A stretch of 64,000 bases of DNA from positions 1 to 64,000 of the forward strand of contig JAFGVU010000101.1 in the NCBI GenBank assembly GCA_016937855.1, read 5' to 3'. The notes beneath the pieces were generated by a model, which searched no databases, had not been told where the DNA came from, and worked only from the letters and a program-made list of their open reading frames with translations. Every line of letters starts with the position of its first letter. Position 1 is the first letter of the stretch. Positions 20,689-30,446 of this stretch are shown here, piece by piece. This stretch comes from Bacteroidales bacterium. Lineage in GTDB: Bacteria > Bacteroidota > Bacteroidia > Bacteroidales > ML635J-15. Made by a program: the position numbers and the translations under genes.

Positions 20689-21900
20689 ATGATTACAAGA
20701 TACAAATATTTACAAAGAATAATTCCGTTTATTGATAAACCTTTGATTAAAGCAGTTACTGGAATACGTAGATGTGGAAAAAGCACCTTTCTCAAGCAGA
20801 TTATCACACATTTAATCGAAAACGGTATCCGTCAAGAACAAATAATCAGTATAAATAAAGAATTGCTTGAATTTGATTCTATTCGCAATTATTTCGATTT
20901 GCATAAATTTGTAAGTTTAAAGGCAAAGAAAACCGATCAAAAATATTATTTGTTTATTGATGAGGTACAAGAAATCGAAGAATGGGAAAAAGCAGTTAAT
21001 TCATTTCTGGCAGAGGACAAGTATGACATTTATATAAGTGGTTCAAACGCAAGGATGCTTTCTTCGGATTTAGCAACATTGATAACAGGCAGATACATAG
21101 AATTTAAAATTTACACTCTAAATTTTTCTGAATTCAAAGAACTTTATTTGACTCATCAAAAGAATCTCGATGAGGATTTTGTTTTTACAGAATACATTAA
21201 ATATGGCGGTTTTCCCGGATTGCATAATCTTGTTTGGGAAGAAAGTATTTTAAGACAATATCTCGAATCTATTTATAATACGGTAGTTCTAAAAGATGTT
21301 ATTTTAAAAAATAAAATCAAGGATGTTTCAATGCTCAACAAAATCATTGTGTTTATCGCTGCAAATACAGGAAATATTACAAGTGCGAAGAGTATTAGTG
21401 ATTTTGTAAAATCTCAAGGAAACAAAGTATCTCCCGACACAGTTTTAAACTATCTACAATACGCAATGGATGCTTTATTAATTCATAAAATTAAGAGGTA
21501 TGATATTATTGGTAAGACAATACTCGAAACCTTCGAGAAGTATTTTCTTGCTGATACCGGCTTAGCATTAAATACTTTGGGAAATTCTCCGGATACGATT
21601 TCGGGAAAGCTAGAGAATATAGTTTTACACGAATTGCTGTCGCGTGGATATAAAGTTAATATTGGTAAAAGTAAGGAAAAAGAGATTGATTTCATTGCTA
21701 CACTCAACAGCGAAAAAATATACATTCAGGTATGCACTACACTAACAGACGAAAAAGTAATTAATCGCGAATATGGTGCATTTACCGGAATATCTGACAA
21801 TTATCCCAAATATGTTTTGTCTATGGACAAATCAGGGTTTACTACAGATTCAAACGGGATTAAATGGAAAAATCTTATTGATTTTCTCTTAGATAGATAA
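20689..21900 (+). CDS. AAA ATPase with DUF4143 (AAA_14 family)
   Basis: Walker A VTGIRRCGKSTFLKQ; FIDEVQEIEEWEKAVNSF; C-terminal GKLENIVLHELLSRGYKVNIGKSKEKEIDFIA. ORF track starts at 20671; MITRYKYL at 20689 is the likelier start. Confidence 0.88.
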   Translation: MITRYKYLQRIIPFIDKPLIKAVTGIRRCGKSTFLKQIITHLIENGIRQEQIISINKELLEFDSIRNYFDLHKFVSLKAKKTDQKYYLFIDEVQEIEEWEKAVNSFLAEDKYDIYISGSNARMLSSDLATLITGRYIEFKIYTLNFSEFKELYLTHQKNLDEDFVFTEYIKYGGFPGLHNLVWEESILRQYLESIYNTVVLKDVILKNKIKDVSMLNKIIVFIAANTGNITSAKSISDFVKSQGNKVSPDTVLNYLQYAMDALLIHKIKRYDIIGKTILETFEKYFLADTGLALNTLGNSPDTISGKLENIVLHELLSRGYKVNIGKSKEKEIDFIATLNSEKIYIQVCTTLTDEKVINREYGAFTGISDNYPKYVLSMDKSGFTTDSNGIKWKNLIDFLLDR

Positions 21901-21970
21901 AATATGAAACAACTCGAACTAAACAAATGAGTAATAATAGAATTGTTTCAATAAACAAAATGAAAACGGA

Positions 21971-23146
21971 ATGAAAAAAATTCTCTTAATATTAGCATTT
22001 ATAGTTTCGATGTTCTCAGTTTTCGCTCAAGAATCCAGTCCTAAGTTCGAGGCAGGTGGATATCTAAAATACATGCAAACGACTTCGTTTAGCGATATAT
22101 CTGACTATTGGATAACTGACAACTTGATACATAATCGTCTGGATTTTTCGTATTATCCTGCCCAGTGGCTAGATGTAAAACTTAGTATTCGTAATCGCTT
22201 TTTCTTTGGTCAGCAGGTGAGCATGATGTCGCTCGCAGGATCAGGAAATCTTTACTCAGATATGATTGATAAAAACAGTGGATTTATTGATTTGTCGTGG
22301 AATTATCTCGAAAACAAATCGTTTTTCTTCAACACTTCAATCGATCGTGCATTTATCGACATTCAAAAAGGCAAATGGAATATTACAGCAGGTCGTCATC
22401 GCATCAACTGGGGACAAACTTTTGTGTGGAATGCAAACGATATTTTTAATGCTTACTCATATTTCGATTTCGACTACGAAGAAAAACCAGGTAGTGATGC
22501 CATGCGCATACAATATAATCTCGATTATGCGTCACGAATAGACCTTGCTGCATCGGTAAACAATGACACAAGCATTACTGCTGCCGGATTATTTGTCTTT
22601 AACAAATTTAATTACGACTTTCAGTTAATGGGAGGAATTTTTCGCTCCGAAGATTATGTAGCCGGACTTGGATTTACAGGAAATCTTTTCAACGGCAGTT
22701 TTAGAGGCGAAGCAAGTTATTTTCATAACATCACAAACTTTGCCGACACAAGCGGAACAATCTCAGCATCAATAGGTTACGATTATGTTTTAAAAAATGC
22801 AATGATGCTTCAAGTCGAAGCTCTTTTCAACACCTCAGCACCAAAAAATTCCGAATTTAGTCTAACAGATTTATATGCAATGCAACTTAGTGCTAAAAAT
22901 TTATGGTTTTCGCGTTTTGCGATGTTTGCAGCAATTTCTTATCCTGTTTCTCCTATAATTAGTGTTTCTCTTGGAGGTATGTATAGCCCACAAAACAATT
23001 TTATTTTCGCCGGACCTTCTGTGTCGCTATCAATGTCGGATAATTTTTTGATAGACTTTAATGTACAAACTTTCCAAAGCGACATTTCAATAAGCGATGG
23101 CGGAAAAGGAACTTATGCGTTTTTGAGGGGAAGGTGGAGTTTTTAG
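21971..23146 (+). CDS. Outer membrane beta-barrel (porin-like) protein
   Basis: Signal peptide; alternating aromatic beta-strand pattern; GRHRINWGQTFVWNANDIFNAY; C-terminal FLRGRWSF ending in Phe. Confidence 0.75.
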   Translation: MKKILLILAFIVSMFSVFAQESSPKFEAGGYLKYMQTTSFSDISDYWITDNLIHNRLDFSYYPAQWLDVKLSIRNRFFFGQQVSMMSLAGSGNLYSDMIDKNSGFIDLSWNYLENKSFFFNTSIDRAFIDIQKGKWNITAGRHRINWGQTFVWNANDIFNAYSYFDFDYEEKPGSDAMRIQYNLDYASRIDLAASVNNDTSITAAGLFVFNKFNYDFQLMGGIFRSEDYVAGLGFTGNLFNGSFRGEASYFHNITNFADTSGTISASIGYDYVLKNAMMLQVEALFNTSAPKNSEFSLTDLYAMQLSAKNLWFSRFAMFAAISYPVSPIISVSLGGMYSPQNNFIFAGPSVSLSMSDNFLIDFNVQTFQSDISISDGGKGTYAFLRGRWSF

Positions 23147-23369
23147 AGAATCCAGAAACTAAAACTCAGAAAATCTGCAAATTTTTAGAATTGTAGAAGA
23201 AATCGGAATCAAACCGCAAAATTAACGTTAAAATTGCGATTACAATCCTAATATTTCAAGTTTCCATTATATAATTCTCAATATTGTCTGGTCTTACTAC
23301 ATGAAATTATTTCTCAGTAGTATTATAATCTTTCAAGTACAAATGCAAATCCCATTCTCACCATAGGTC

Positions 23370-23431
23370 TTTACTTTGTAAAACTTATTGCTGGCGATAA
23401 GATTTCGGTTGGGGAATTGGTGGAGGAGTAA
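23370..23431 (+). pseudogene. Orphan remnant of a T9SS type A C-terminal sorting tail
   Basis: Encodes YFVKLIAGDKISVGELVEE*; 59 of 62 nt match 31603-31664 by eye. Confidence 0.8.
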
Positions 23432-23561
23432 AAAATGTTGTTTAAAGAAACAAAACATTTCATTTTGCTATTACAAAAACACTTCATATATTTGTATACT
23501 TAAACATCTCTTTGCTTTATTAAGCTTTTATTATAGTATTTTTATTATTTACGTTCGTTTT

Positions 23562-26500
23562 ATGAAAAAAATTATAATCACATTGGTCTTATATCTACTT
23601 TGTTCTAATTCATATTCTCAGGAGAAACAAAACGTTTATATTGAAGATAAGGAACAAAAGAATACAGGTCTAAACTATATTAAATCAAATTGTAGGATCG
23701 AGAGATTTAATAGAACTATTGATACAGTTGTAATCAGTAAGACAGTTGAAAAATCAGGAGAGACTTTTTACGTTTATGCCGATGCTTATACTCCTCAGAT
23801 TTTGGTTGAAGATATTTTAGCTTCTGGTTGTATAAGCATTTCTAATGTTGTTTATAATGGTTCAGAGGAAGCGATTGGATATTTCGATGGAGCACAAGAC
23901 ATAATAGGAATGAATCGAGGAATTATTTTATCTACTGGGAAGGCAATTAATTCCGCAGGTGAAAACACAGTATCATATACAAGCGACAATCTCAATTCTC
24001 CAGGAAATGCCGCACTTGAAACAATAATATCTGAGGGAACAAACGATGCTGCTGTTTTAAAATTTAATTTTATTCCAGCTTCAAATATGGTTAAACTTGA
24101 GTTTGTTTTTGCAAGTGAAGAATATCCTGAATTTATTGAAATGCCTTATGCTGATCCTTTTGCAATTTTTATTTCCGGAGGACCCGAACAATATGATAAT
24201 GTGAATATTGCCTTAATACCAGAAACTCAAACTAATATATCATCTATAACTATAAATTCAAATGTGAATAGTCAATATTACATCAGTAATTGGAATCCCG
24301 CAACTCTTAATACTGTATTTGATGGTCTTACAACAACACTCACTGCTAAATCGAATGTTACTCCAGGCGCCGAATACACTTTAAAAATTGCTATTGCTGA
24401 CGGTGCGGATTGGTCATATAATTCGGCAGTTTTTTTAAAAGCAGGAAGCTTCACTAATTTTGTTGATGATATGCCTTTTAGTGTTAACACAGAGTTAGTT
24501 GATGTGCCAAACGCATCAACAGGTTCATTTACTCTGTACAGAACAGATGTTTTGCCAACAAATCAACCTATCGACATATTATTATCTTTTTTCGGATCGG
24601 CACAGATGGGTGTTGATTATTCAATGATTCCTAATATTGTTACAATCCCACCAAATACCGATTCAATTAACGTAAATTTTGAAACATTTCACTATTGTGG
24701 TCCAGATGAAAAAAATATAATTATTAGTTTTCAAGACAATTGCAATTTCAATCTTGAAAACACGAATTTCGATAAAGAGTTCAGAATCATTCCAGTAGGA
24801 CTGGAAGTTGATTTCTCAGTTATTAGTCTTCCTGATTGTGGTATAGGGAACGGTGTTGTTCAGGCATTAGTTGTTAATGGTACTGAACCATATACTTATG
24901 TTTGGGAAAATCCCGAATATGGCACAGAGCATATAGCCTCTAACCTAATGGCCGGAGCAATTTCTGTCACAGTTTCTGAAACAACAGGTTGCTCAGCCAC
25001 GAGCAGTTTTATGCTTGATAGTAATTATGATTTTATTTTATCTGCAGAAGAGCTATCTCCTGTAACATGCAATAGTGGTAATGATGGAATAATTAAAATC
25101 ATTTTCAACGGCGAAATGCCGTATAATCTATTTTGGTCAAACGGATCGGATGTAGGAGAACTTAATGACATCAGTGTTAATGAGTTAAATCTTGAGAATT
25201 TAGTTGCTGGTAATTATGGTTTTACAGCAACAGATGCCAATAATTGTATGAAGTATTTTTCTATTGAAGTAACCCAGCCAGAAGCAATCATTTGTCCAGA
25301 AGATCTTTTATTGGAGATAAATGCCGAAGCATTTACTTTTAATGGATACATTCAACCGGAGGGGGGAATATATTATGTTGATGGAGTTGTTCAAACAGAG
25401 TTCTTGCCTGCCATGTATGGTCTTGGTGAGTATAATGTGTTTTATGAATATATAGATGCACAGTTATGCTCAAACACCTGCAACTTTAATCTAATTGTTT
25501 ATGAAGATGAGAGTTTACCAGACATAACAACTCTTGCTGCAAATGAAATAGGGTATTTTCATGCTATAGCATCAGGTGTCGTTACAAATAATAACGGATT
25601 CACAGTTATTAACAGAGGTTTTGTTTGGAGCACGACCGAATATCCAACAATATTAGAAAATACTGGTCATATTAGTCAAGCTGGTTCTTTAGGTGAATTT
25701 CAAAATCAACTTGTTCTTTTAAACCCTTCAACCTCATATTTTGTCAGAGCATACGCTATTAACATTAACGGAATTTCATATGGACAAAGCATCTGTTTTA
25801 CAACCGAACCATCTCCAGAGGAAATAATATTAATGCAGAATGGAGTCGTGTCAACTTGCAACGCCGCATTCTATGATTCAGGGGGTGAATTGTCGAATTA
25901 CTCGGATAATTCAAATTATGTCTTAACTATCGAGCCTAGTGAACCAAATTCAAAAATATGCTTGAAATTTGGAATGCTTGAAATTGAAAATATATTTGAT
26001 ATATTATCTATTTATGATGGACCTTCTATAGAAAGTCCACTAATTGGTCAGTATATAAGTACAGATAATCTCATTACAGTGCGTTCAAGTCACCCTTCAG
26101 GTTCTTTGACAATAAAATTTGTGTCTGATGGAACATTAACAAAAGAAGGTTGGCAGGCACTTATTAGCTGTGAAACGACAATTCCTTGCCAAAACTACTC
26201 AACACAAATTGTTTCTAGTCTTCCCGAGCCTTTTTCGACAGACTCTCTATGGATTAATCTATGCCTTGGGCAGGAGCTAGCAATGTCAGCAGAAGTTGAT
26301 TTTGTTGAAAATGGACTATATTATACTCAGTCCGAAGCAGGTCTAAATACTAAATGGATAGTATCTTCTCAAAACACATATAATCTTTATCCATCGCAGG
26401 GGTTAAGCAATTTTAGTCATGTGTTTGATAGCACTGGCTTGTTTTTTGTGTTTTTGATTAACACAGACGAAAGAGGTTGTATCTCTTCAATTCCTGAAGC

Positions 26501-28583
26501 ATACAAAGTGCTTGTTCATGATACAGCAAGTATGTTGAATATTATGGTATCAGACGATATTATTTGTTCTAACGAACAATTAAGTCTTTTTGCCGAAACA
26601 CCAGTAAGTATTTACAACTATGAATTGAACTCGCGTCTTGAAGTAAATTCATGTCTTATCGATTACGAAGAAAATGAATGGGCTCTATCATTTAATGAGT
26701 TTGAAGCGGGAAGACAAATCACTTCCTCGAGCGATATTTCCGAAATTTGTTTGGGAATTGAACATTCCTATATTGGTGAGCTAGAAATTTACATTCGTTG
26801 TCAGAACGGACAGCAGATAGAACTTTTACACTCTCCAAATGCGTGTAGTTCTTCTTTCTTTGGTGTCCCAATAGATGGCACAGGCACAGATTGTGTTCCT
26901 GGGGAACTTTGGAACTACTGTTTTAGTGAAAGTGCAACTGATACTATAACATCTGTTTGTCAAAGTCAGAATTCTGTTCCCGCTGGAAGTTATGCGCCTT
27001 TTCAATCCTTTGAGGGATTGATCGGCTGTCCATTAAATGGAGAATGGTATTTTGGAATAAAAGATAATTTATATTCTGATGATGGTACAATAAGTTATTT
27101 TGAAATAAATTTTAGCGAAGACCTTTTATTCGATACAGTGATTTCTAATTATCCAACAAATTCTATTTCATGGTTTGGAGATGGTATAGATTTTAATGAA
27201 GACGGTATTGCAACTGCTTACCCATCGACAGCTGGTCTTAATCAATATACACTTCAGTTTGATGGAATTTGTGGAAGTTTTGATACAATAATTAATATTT
27301 TTGTTGAAACAGCGTTAAATGATTTTAGTATTTCTCCATCTACTGATATCGAGTTTTTACAAGGGGATTTTGTTGTTTTGTCTGTCGAGGCTGTTGATTC
27401 GGCACAATACCAATGGTTTAGAGATGGGATTCCTATTAATAACAGTTCTTCACATAATTTAACAGTATATCAAACGGGTATATATTCAGCTGTAATCTAC
27501 AACTCTTGCAATTCTGTTTTAAGCTCTAATAGTGTATTAGTTACTGTCCTTGACAGTATAATATGTCCAGAAAACAGTATTGTTTGTGCTAATTCAGCTC
27601 CCTTTATTCTCGATCAAGCACAACCTGCCGGGGGTGAGTACACATGCACGACTCAGCCAGATGCAATAATAAATGGTTACTTTGATCCTGAGATTGCTTT
27701 TGGAACACAAAATATCCATTACGAATTAGGTTCAAATAGTTGTAGTTACACAATTTCAGTTGTCGATTATCCTTCATCTGTACCCGATATTGAAATTTGT
27801 TTGGTTACCGTTGACGAAAATAATCACAATAAAATTATGTGGGAAAAACCGGTAACAGATTCAATTGAGGCCTTCAATATTTATAAGGATAATGGAACAA
27901 ATTTCTTTTATATTGGCAACACAATCTATAGCGACGATAGCTATTTTATAGATGAAATTTCTGAGCCTCAAACACAGTCATATAGGTATAAAATTGCCGG
28001 ATTCAGCACTTGTGGTTTCGAGTCAGCACTTAGCGATTTTCACCAAACTGTCTTGCTTGAAATAACTGAACAAACCGACTCGTGGTATTTATCATGGACA
28101 CCATACGTTGGAATTGATGACTTTTCTGTTAATGTATTAAGAGGAACTGCTCCGGACAATCTTGAGATAATAGCAAGTTTTGATAATACTGTAACAGAAT
28201 ATACAGATAATGATCCTCCGTCTGGATATGTTTATTATCAAATTGAAGTTGTGTTGTCAACACCTTGCGATGTCAGTAAAACTATTTCGCAACTTTATTC
28301 AAATATTGCGACAAATGATCCTGAATATTATTTAACTGTTGATATTGATGAATATGTCTTAACAAACAGCATCTTCCCCAACCCCACCACAAATTCTTTT
28401 ATTATAAAATCAGCAAATACCCCTGCAAATGTCCAAATCATTGACATTAACGGAAAACTTGTAAAATCAATTAACAAATATTCGGGCGAAAATATTGATA
28501 TTACCGACTTACAAGGTGGAATTTACTTTGTAAAACTAATTGCAGGCGATAAAATTTCGGTTGGGAAATTGGTGGTGGAGTAG
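23562..28583 (+). CDS. Large secreted multidomain protein: choice-of-anchor L-like, SprB-like, CUB-like and P-domain-like segments, T9SS type A tail
   Basis: Signal peptide MKKIIITLVLYLLCSNSYSQ; ISGCISISN...LKFNFIPASNMVKLEFVFASEEYPEF; C-terminal IFPNPTTNSFIIKSANTPANVQIIDINGKLV...GGIYFVKLIAGDKISVGKLVVE. ORF track start (23388) reads out of frame through an orphan tail. Confidence 0.9.
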   Translation: MKKIIITLVLYLLCSNSYSQEKQNVYIEDKEQKNTGLNYIKSNCRIERFNRTIDTVVISKTVEKSGETFYVYADAYTPQILVEDILASGCISISNVVYNGSEEAIGYFDGAQDIIGMNRGIILSTGKAINSAGENTVSYTSDNLNSPGNAALETIISEGTNDAAVLKFNFIPASNMVKLEFVFASEEYPEFIEMPYADPFAIFISGGPEQYDNVNIALIPETQTNISSITINSNVNSQYYISNWNPATLNTVFDGLTTTLTAKSNVTPGAEYTLKIAIADGADWSYNSAVFLKAGSFTNFVDDMPFSVNTELVDVPNASTGSFTLYRTDVLPTNQPIDILLSFFGSAQMGVDYSMIPNIVTIPPNTDSINVNFETFHYCGPDEKNIIISFQDNCNFNLENTNFDKEFRIIPVGLEVDFSVISLPDCGIGNGVVQALVVNGTEPYTYVWENPEYGTEHIASNLMAGAISVTVSETTGCSATSSFMLDSNYDFILSAEELSPVTCNSGNDGIIKIIFNGEMPYNLFWSNGSDVGELNDISVNELNLENLVAGNYGFTATDANNCMKYFSIEVTQPEAIICPEDLLLEINAEAFTFNGYIQPEGGIYYVDGVVQTEFLPAMYGLGEYNVFYEYIDAQLCSNTCNFNLIVYEDESLPDITTLAANEIGYFHAIASGVVTNNNGFTVINRGFVWSTTEYPTILENTGHISQAGSLGEFQNQLVLLNPSTSYFVRAYAININGISYGQSICFTTEPSPEEIILMQNGVVSTCNAAFYDSGGELSNYSDNSNYVLTIEPSEPNSKICLKFGMLEIENIFDILSIYDGPSIESPLIGQYISTDNLITVRSSHPSGSLTIKFVSDGTLTKEGWQALISCETTIPCQNYSTQIVSSLPEPFSTDSLWINLCLGQELAMSAEVDFVENGLYYTQSEAGLNTKWIVSSQNTYNLYPSQGLSNFSHVFDSTGLFFVFLINTDERGCISSIPEAYKVLVHDTASMLNIMVSDDIICSNEQLSLFAETPVSIYNYELNSRLEVNSCLIDYEENEWALSFNEFEAGRQITSSSDISEICLGIEHSYIGELEIYIRCQNGQQIELLHSPNACSSSFFGVPIDGTGTDCVPGELWNYCFSESATDTITSVCQSQNSVPAGSYAPFQSFEGLIGCPLNGEWYFGIKDNLYSDDGTISYFEINFSEDLLFDTVISNYPTNSISWFGDGIDFNEDGIATAYPSTAGLNQYTLQFDGICGSFDTIINIFVETALNDFSISPSTDIEFLQGDFVVLSVEAVDSAQYQWFRDGIPINNSSSHNLTVYQTGIYSAVIYNSCNSVLSSNSVLVTVLDSIICPENSIVCANSAPFILDQAQPAGGEYTCTTQPDAIINGYFDPEIAFGTQNIHYELGSNSCSYTISVVDYPSSVPDIEICLVTVDENNHNKIMWEKPVTDSIEAFNIYKDNGTNFFYIGNTIYSDDSYFIDEISEPQTQSYRYKIAGFSTCGFESALSDFHQTVLLEITEQTDSWYLSWTPYVGIDDFSVNVLRGTAPDNLEIIASFDNTVTEYTDNDPPSGYVYYQIEVVLSTPCDVSKTISQLYSNIATNDPEYYLTVDIDEYVLTNSIFPNPTTNSFIIKSANTPANVQIIDINGKLVKSINKYSGENIDITDLQGGIYFVKLIAGDKISVGKLVVE

Positions 28584-28600
28584 GTAAAGCCAGTATAATC

Positions 28601-28670
28601 TGTAACAAATGTTTGATAAATTTGTTACAAAACCACATAAATGTAACAAATATTTACTATTTTTGTTACA
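28601..28670. promoter_or_regulatory. Four-half-site operator for the AbiE-type operon
   Basis: TGTAACAAA (28601, 28642) and TTTGTTACA (28621, 28662); overlaps TATTTTTG -7-like element. Confidence 0.75.
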
Positions 28671-28680
28671 AATTTACATA

Positions 28681-29283
28681 ATGGTAAGCATAGAAAGAAA
28701 AATAAGAGATCAAATTGAATCACTACCACGAGGTGAATTATTATTTCCTGTGGATTTTTTTAATCTCGGTTCGTCCGAAGCGATTAGAATATCATTGTTC
28801 CGGCTCGAGAAGGAAGGAGTGATTGTTAGAGTTGCACAAGGTATTTACGTTCGGCCAAAGGAAAGTCAATTAATTGGTCAAGTATTGCCTTCAGCAGAGG
28901 AGGTTGCAGAAGCAATTGCAAAAAGAGACAAAATAAGAACCATCCCAACTGGAATATATGCATTGAATGCGCTTGGTCTAAGCACTCAAGTGCCAACGAA
29001 AATTGTACTTCTTACAGATGGATCACCTCGTGAAATAAAAGTTGGAAAAAGAGTTATTGTATTTAAAAAAACTACTCCAAAAAATCTTCTTACAAAAGGA
29101 AAAATAAGTAGTTTGGCAATTCAGGCACTAAAAGAAATTGGTAATGGAAAGGTTTCTAGAGAAGAAGAAAATGCAATTATAAAACTACTTTTATCTGAAC
29201 AACCTGACGATTTAAAGCATGATATTATATTAGCCCCGGTATGGATTCAAAAAATAATGAAAAAAGCATTGACAAATGACTAA
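28681..29283 (+). CDS. AbiEi-type antitoxin / DUF6088 family transcriptional regulator
   Basis: MVSIERKIRDQIESLPRGELLFPVDFFNLGSSEAIRISLFRLEKEGVIVRVAQGIYVRP winged-HTH; adjacent AbiEii-type partner. ORF track start 28609 lies inside the operator. Confidence 0.88.
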   Translation: MVSIERKIRDQIESLPRGELLFPVDFFNLGSSEAIRISLFRLEKEGVIVRVAQGIYVRPKESQLIGQVLPSAEEVAEAIAKRDKIRTIPTGIYALNALGLSTQVPTKIVLLTDGSPREIKVGKRVIVFKKTTPKNLLTKGKISSLAIQALKEIGNGKVSREEENAIIKLLLSEQPDDLKHDIILAPVWIQKIMKKALTND

Positions 29284-30319
29284 GAATAAATTTAACTATT
29301 TAGACAATAGTGAGAAAGAAAACATCTTTCAGGAAGTTGGAAATCAAATTGGCATGAGCGCCTTTGCTGTGGAGAAAGACTGGTGGGTAAGTCGCACGCT
29401 AGATATCATATTTAGTATGAGTATTGCACAACATTTGATTTTTAAAGGAGGTACGTCACTAAGTAAAGCATGGAAATTATTACAACGTTTTTCGGAAGAT
29501 GTAGATCTTGCAATTGGTAAAGAATTTTTTATTTCTTCAAAAAAGCAAATTACGAAAAAGGAGATTACAAGTTTGAGAAAGCGTGCAGGGGCTTATTCAA
29601 CTGGAATCTTTTTTGACGAGTTGCAGCAAAATTTCAAGGAACAAGGGTTTGCGAATCTTGGGTTTAAAGTTGTTGAAGCGAAAGACAGTGATCAAGACCC
29701 GAGGATAATAGAAATTTACTATCCGAATATTATTTCCGCACCATCCGAATATGTTTTACCTCGAGTTCAAATCGAAATTGGTTGTCGCTCTTTAATGGAA
29801 CCATACTCAATGCAAACTTTCGGCTCTTTGATTGACGAAATATTTATTGACAGAGATTTTGTTGCTCCCTTATTTAAGGTGCCAACTGCGAATCCTGAAA
29901 AAACATTTTTGGAAAAACTATTTTTATTACATGAAGAGTTTCAACGCCCCGATGAAAAAATGCGAGTAAATAGGCTAAGCAGGCATTTGTATGATATCTA
30001 TCAGCTGACAAGAGTGGGAATTGAAATTACTGCGATTAATAATAAAGAACTGTATGAAACGATTGTTGTGCATCGTCACAAATTCTCGAAAGTAGGCGGC
30101 GTGGACTATAATTTACACAAGCCAAGTACAATAAATCCTATACCAAATCAAAAAATTATTGACTCCTGGCGGATGGATTATGCAAAAATGCGCGAAGAAA
30201 TGATTTACGAAAATAATCCTCCATCTTTCGATGAATTAATACATAACCTTATTGATTTAAAATCTAAATTAGTAAGTGTGGATTGGAAATTTGATTTGTT
30301 CTTTCCTATTCAGAGCTAA
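29276..30319 (+). CDS. AbiEii/AbiGii-type nucleotidyltransferase toxin
   Basis: AVEKDWWVSRTLDIIFSM...HLIFKGGTSLSKAWKLLQRFSEDVDLAI (GGTSLSK...SEDVDL core); overlaps the antitoxin gene by 8 nt. Confidence 0.93.
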   Translation: MTKNKFNYLDNSEKENIFQEVGNQIGMSAFAVEKDWWVSRTLDIIFSMSIAQHLIFKGGTSLSKAWKLLQRFSEDVDLAIGKEFFISSKKQITKKEITSLRKRAGAYSTGIFFDELQQNFKEQGFANLGFKVVEAKDSDQDPRIIEIYYPNIISAPSEYVLPRVQIEIGCRSLMEPYSMQTFGSLIDEIFIDRDFVAPLFKVPTANPEKTFLEKLFLLHEEFQRPDEKMRVNRLSRHLYDIYQLTRVGIEITAINNKELYETIVVHRHKFSKVGGVDYNLHKPSTINPIPNQKIIDSWRMDYAKMREEMIYENNPPSFDELIHNLIDLKSKLVSVDWKFDLFFPIQS

Positions 30320-30446
30320 AGTCTCCAGTAGGGAAATTGGTGGTGGAGTAGGAATATTTATTTTTGCAGTAATACGACAAAGCAAATTGTTTTTAATATA
30401 AGGGCAACGAAATATTTGTTATATTTGTCTATTAAAACAAAAAATC

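Noticed and set aside
19743-21900. Prophage, based on the BRO-N/antirepressor-like gene
   Set aside because: No integrase, capsid, terminase or tail genes; just two accessory genes.
23388-23561. N-terminal extension of the 1731-aa ORF (MLAIRFRLGNWWRSKK...)
   Set aside because: Reads an orphan T9SS tail out of frame; the convincing signal peptide starts at 23562.
28609-28680. N-terminal extension of the AbiEi-type antitoxin
   Set aside because: Lies entirely within the operator/promoter inverted repeats; MVSIERK at 28681 fits the family.
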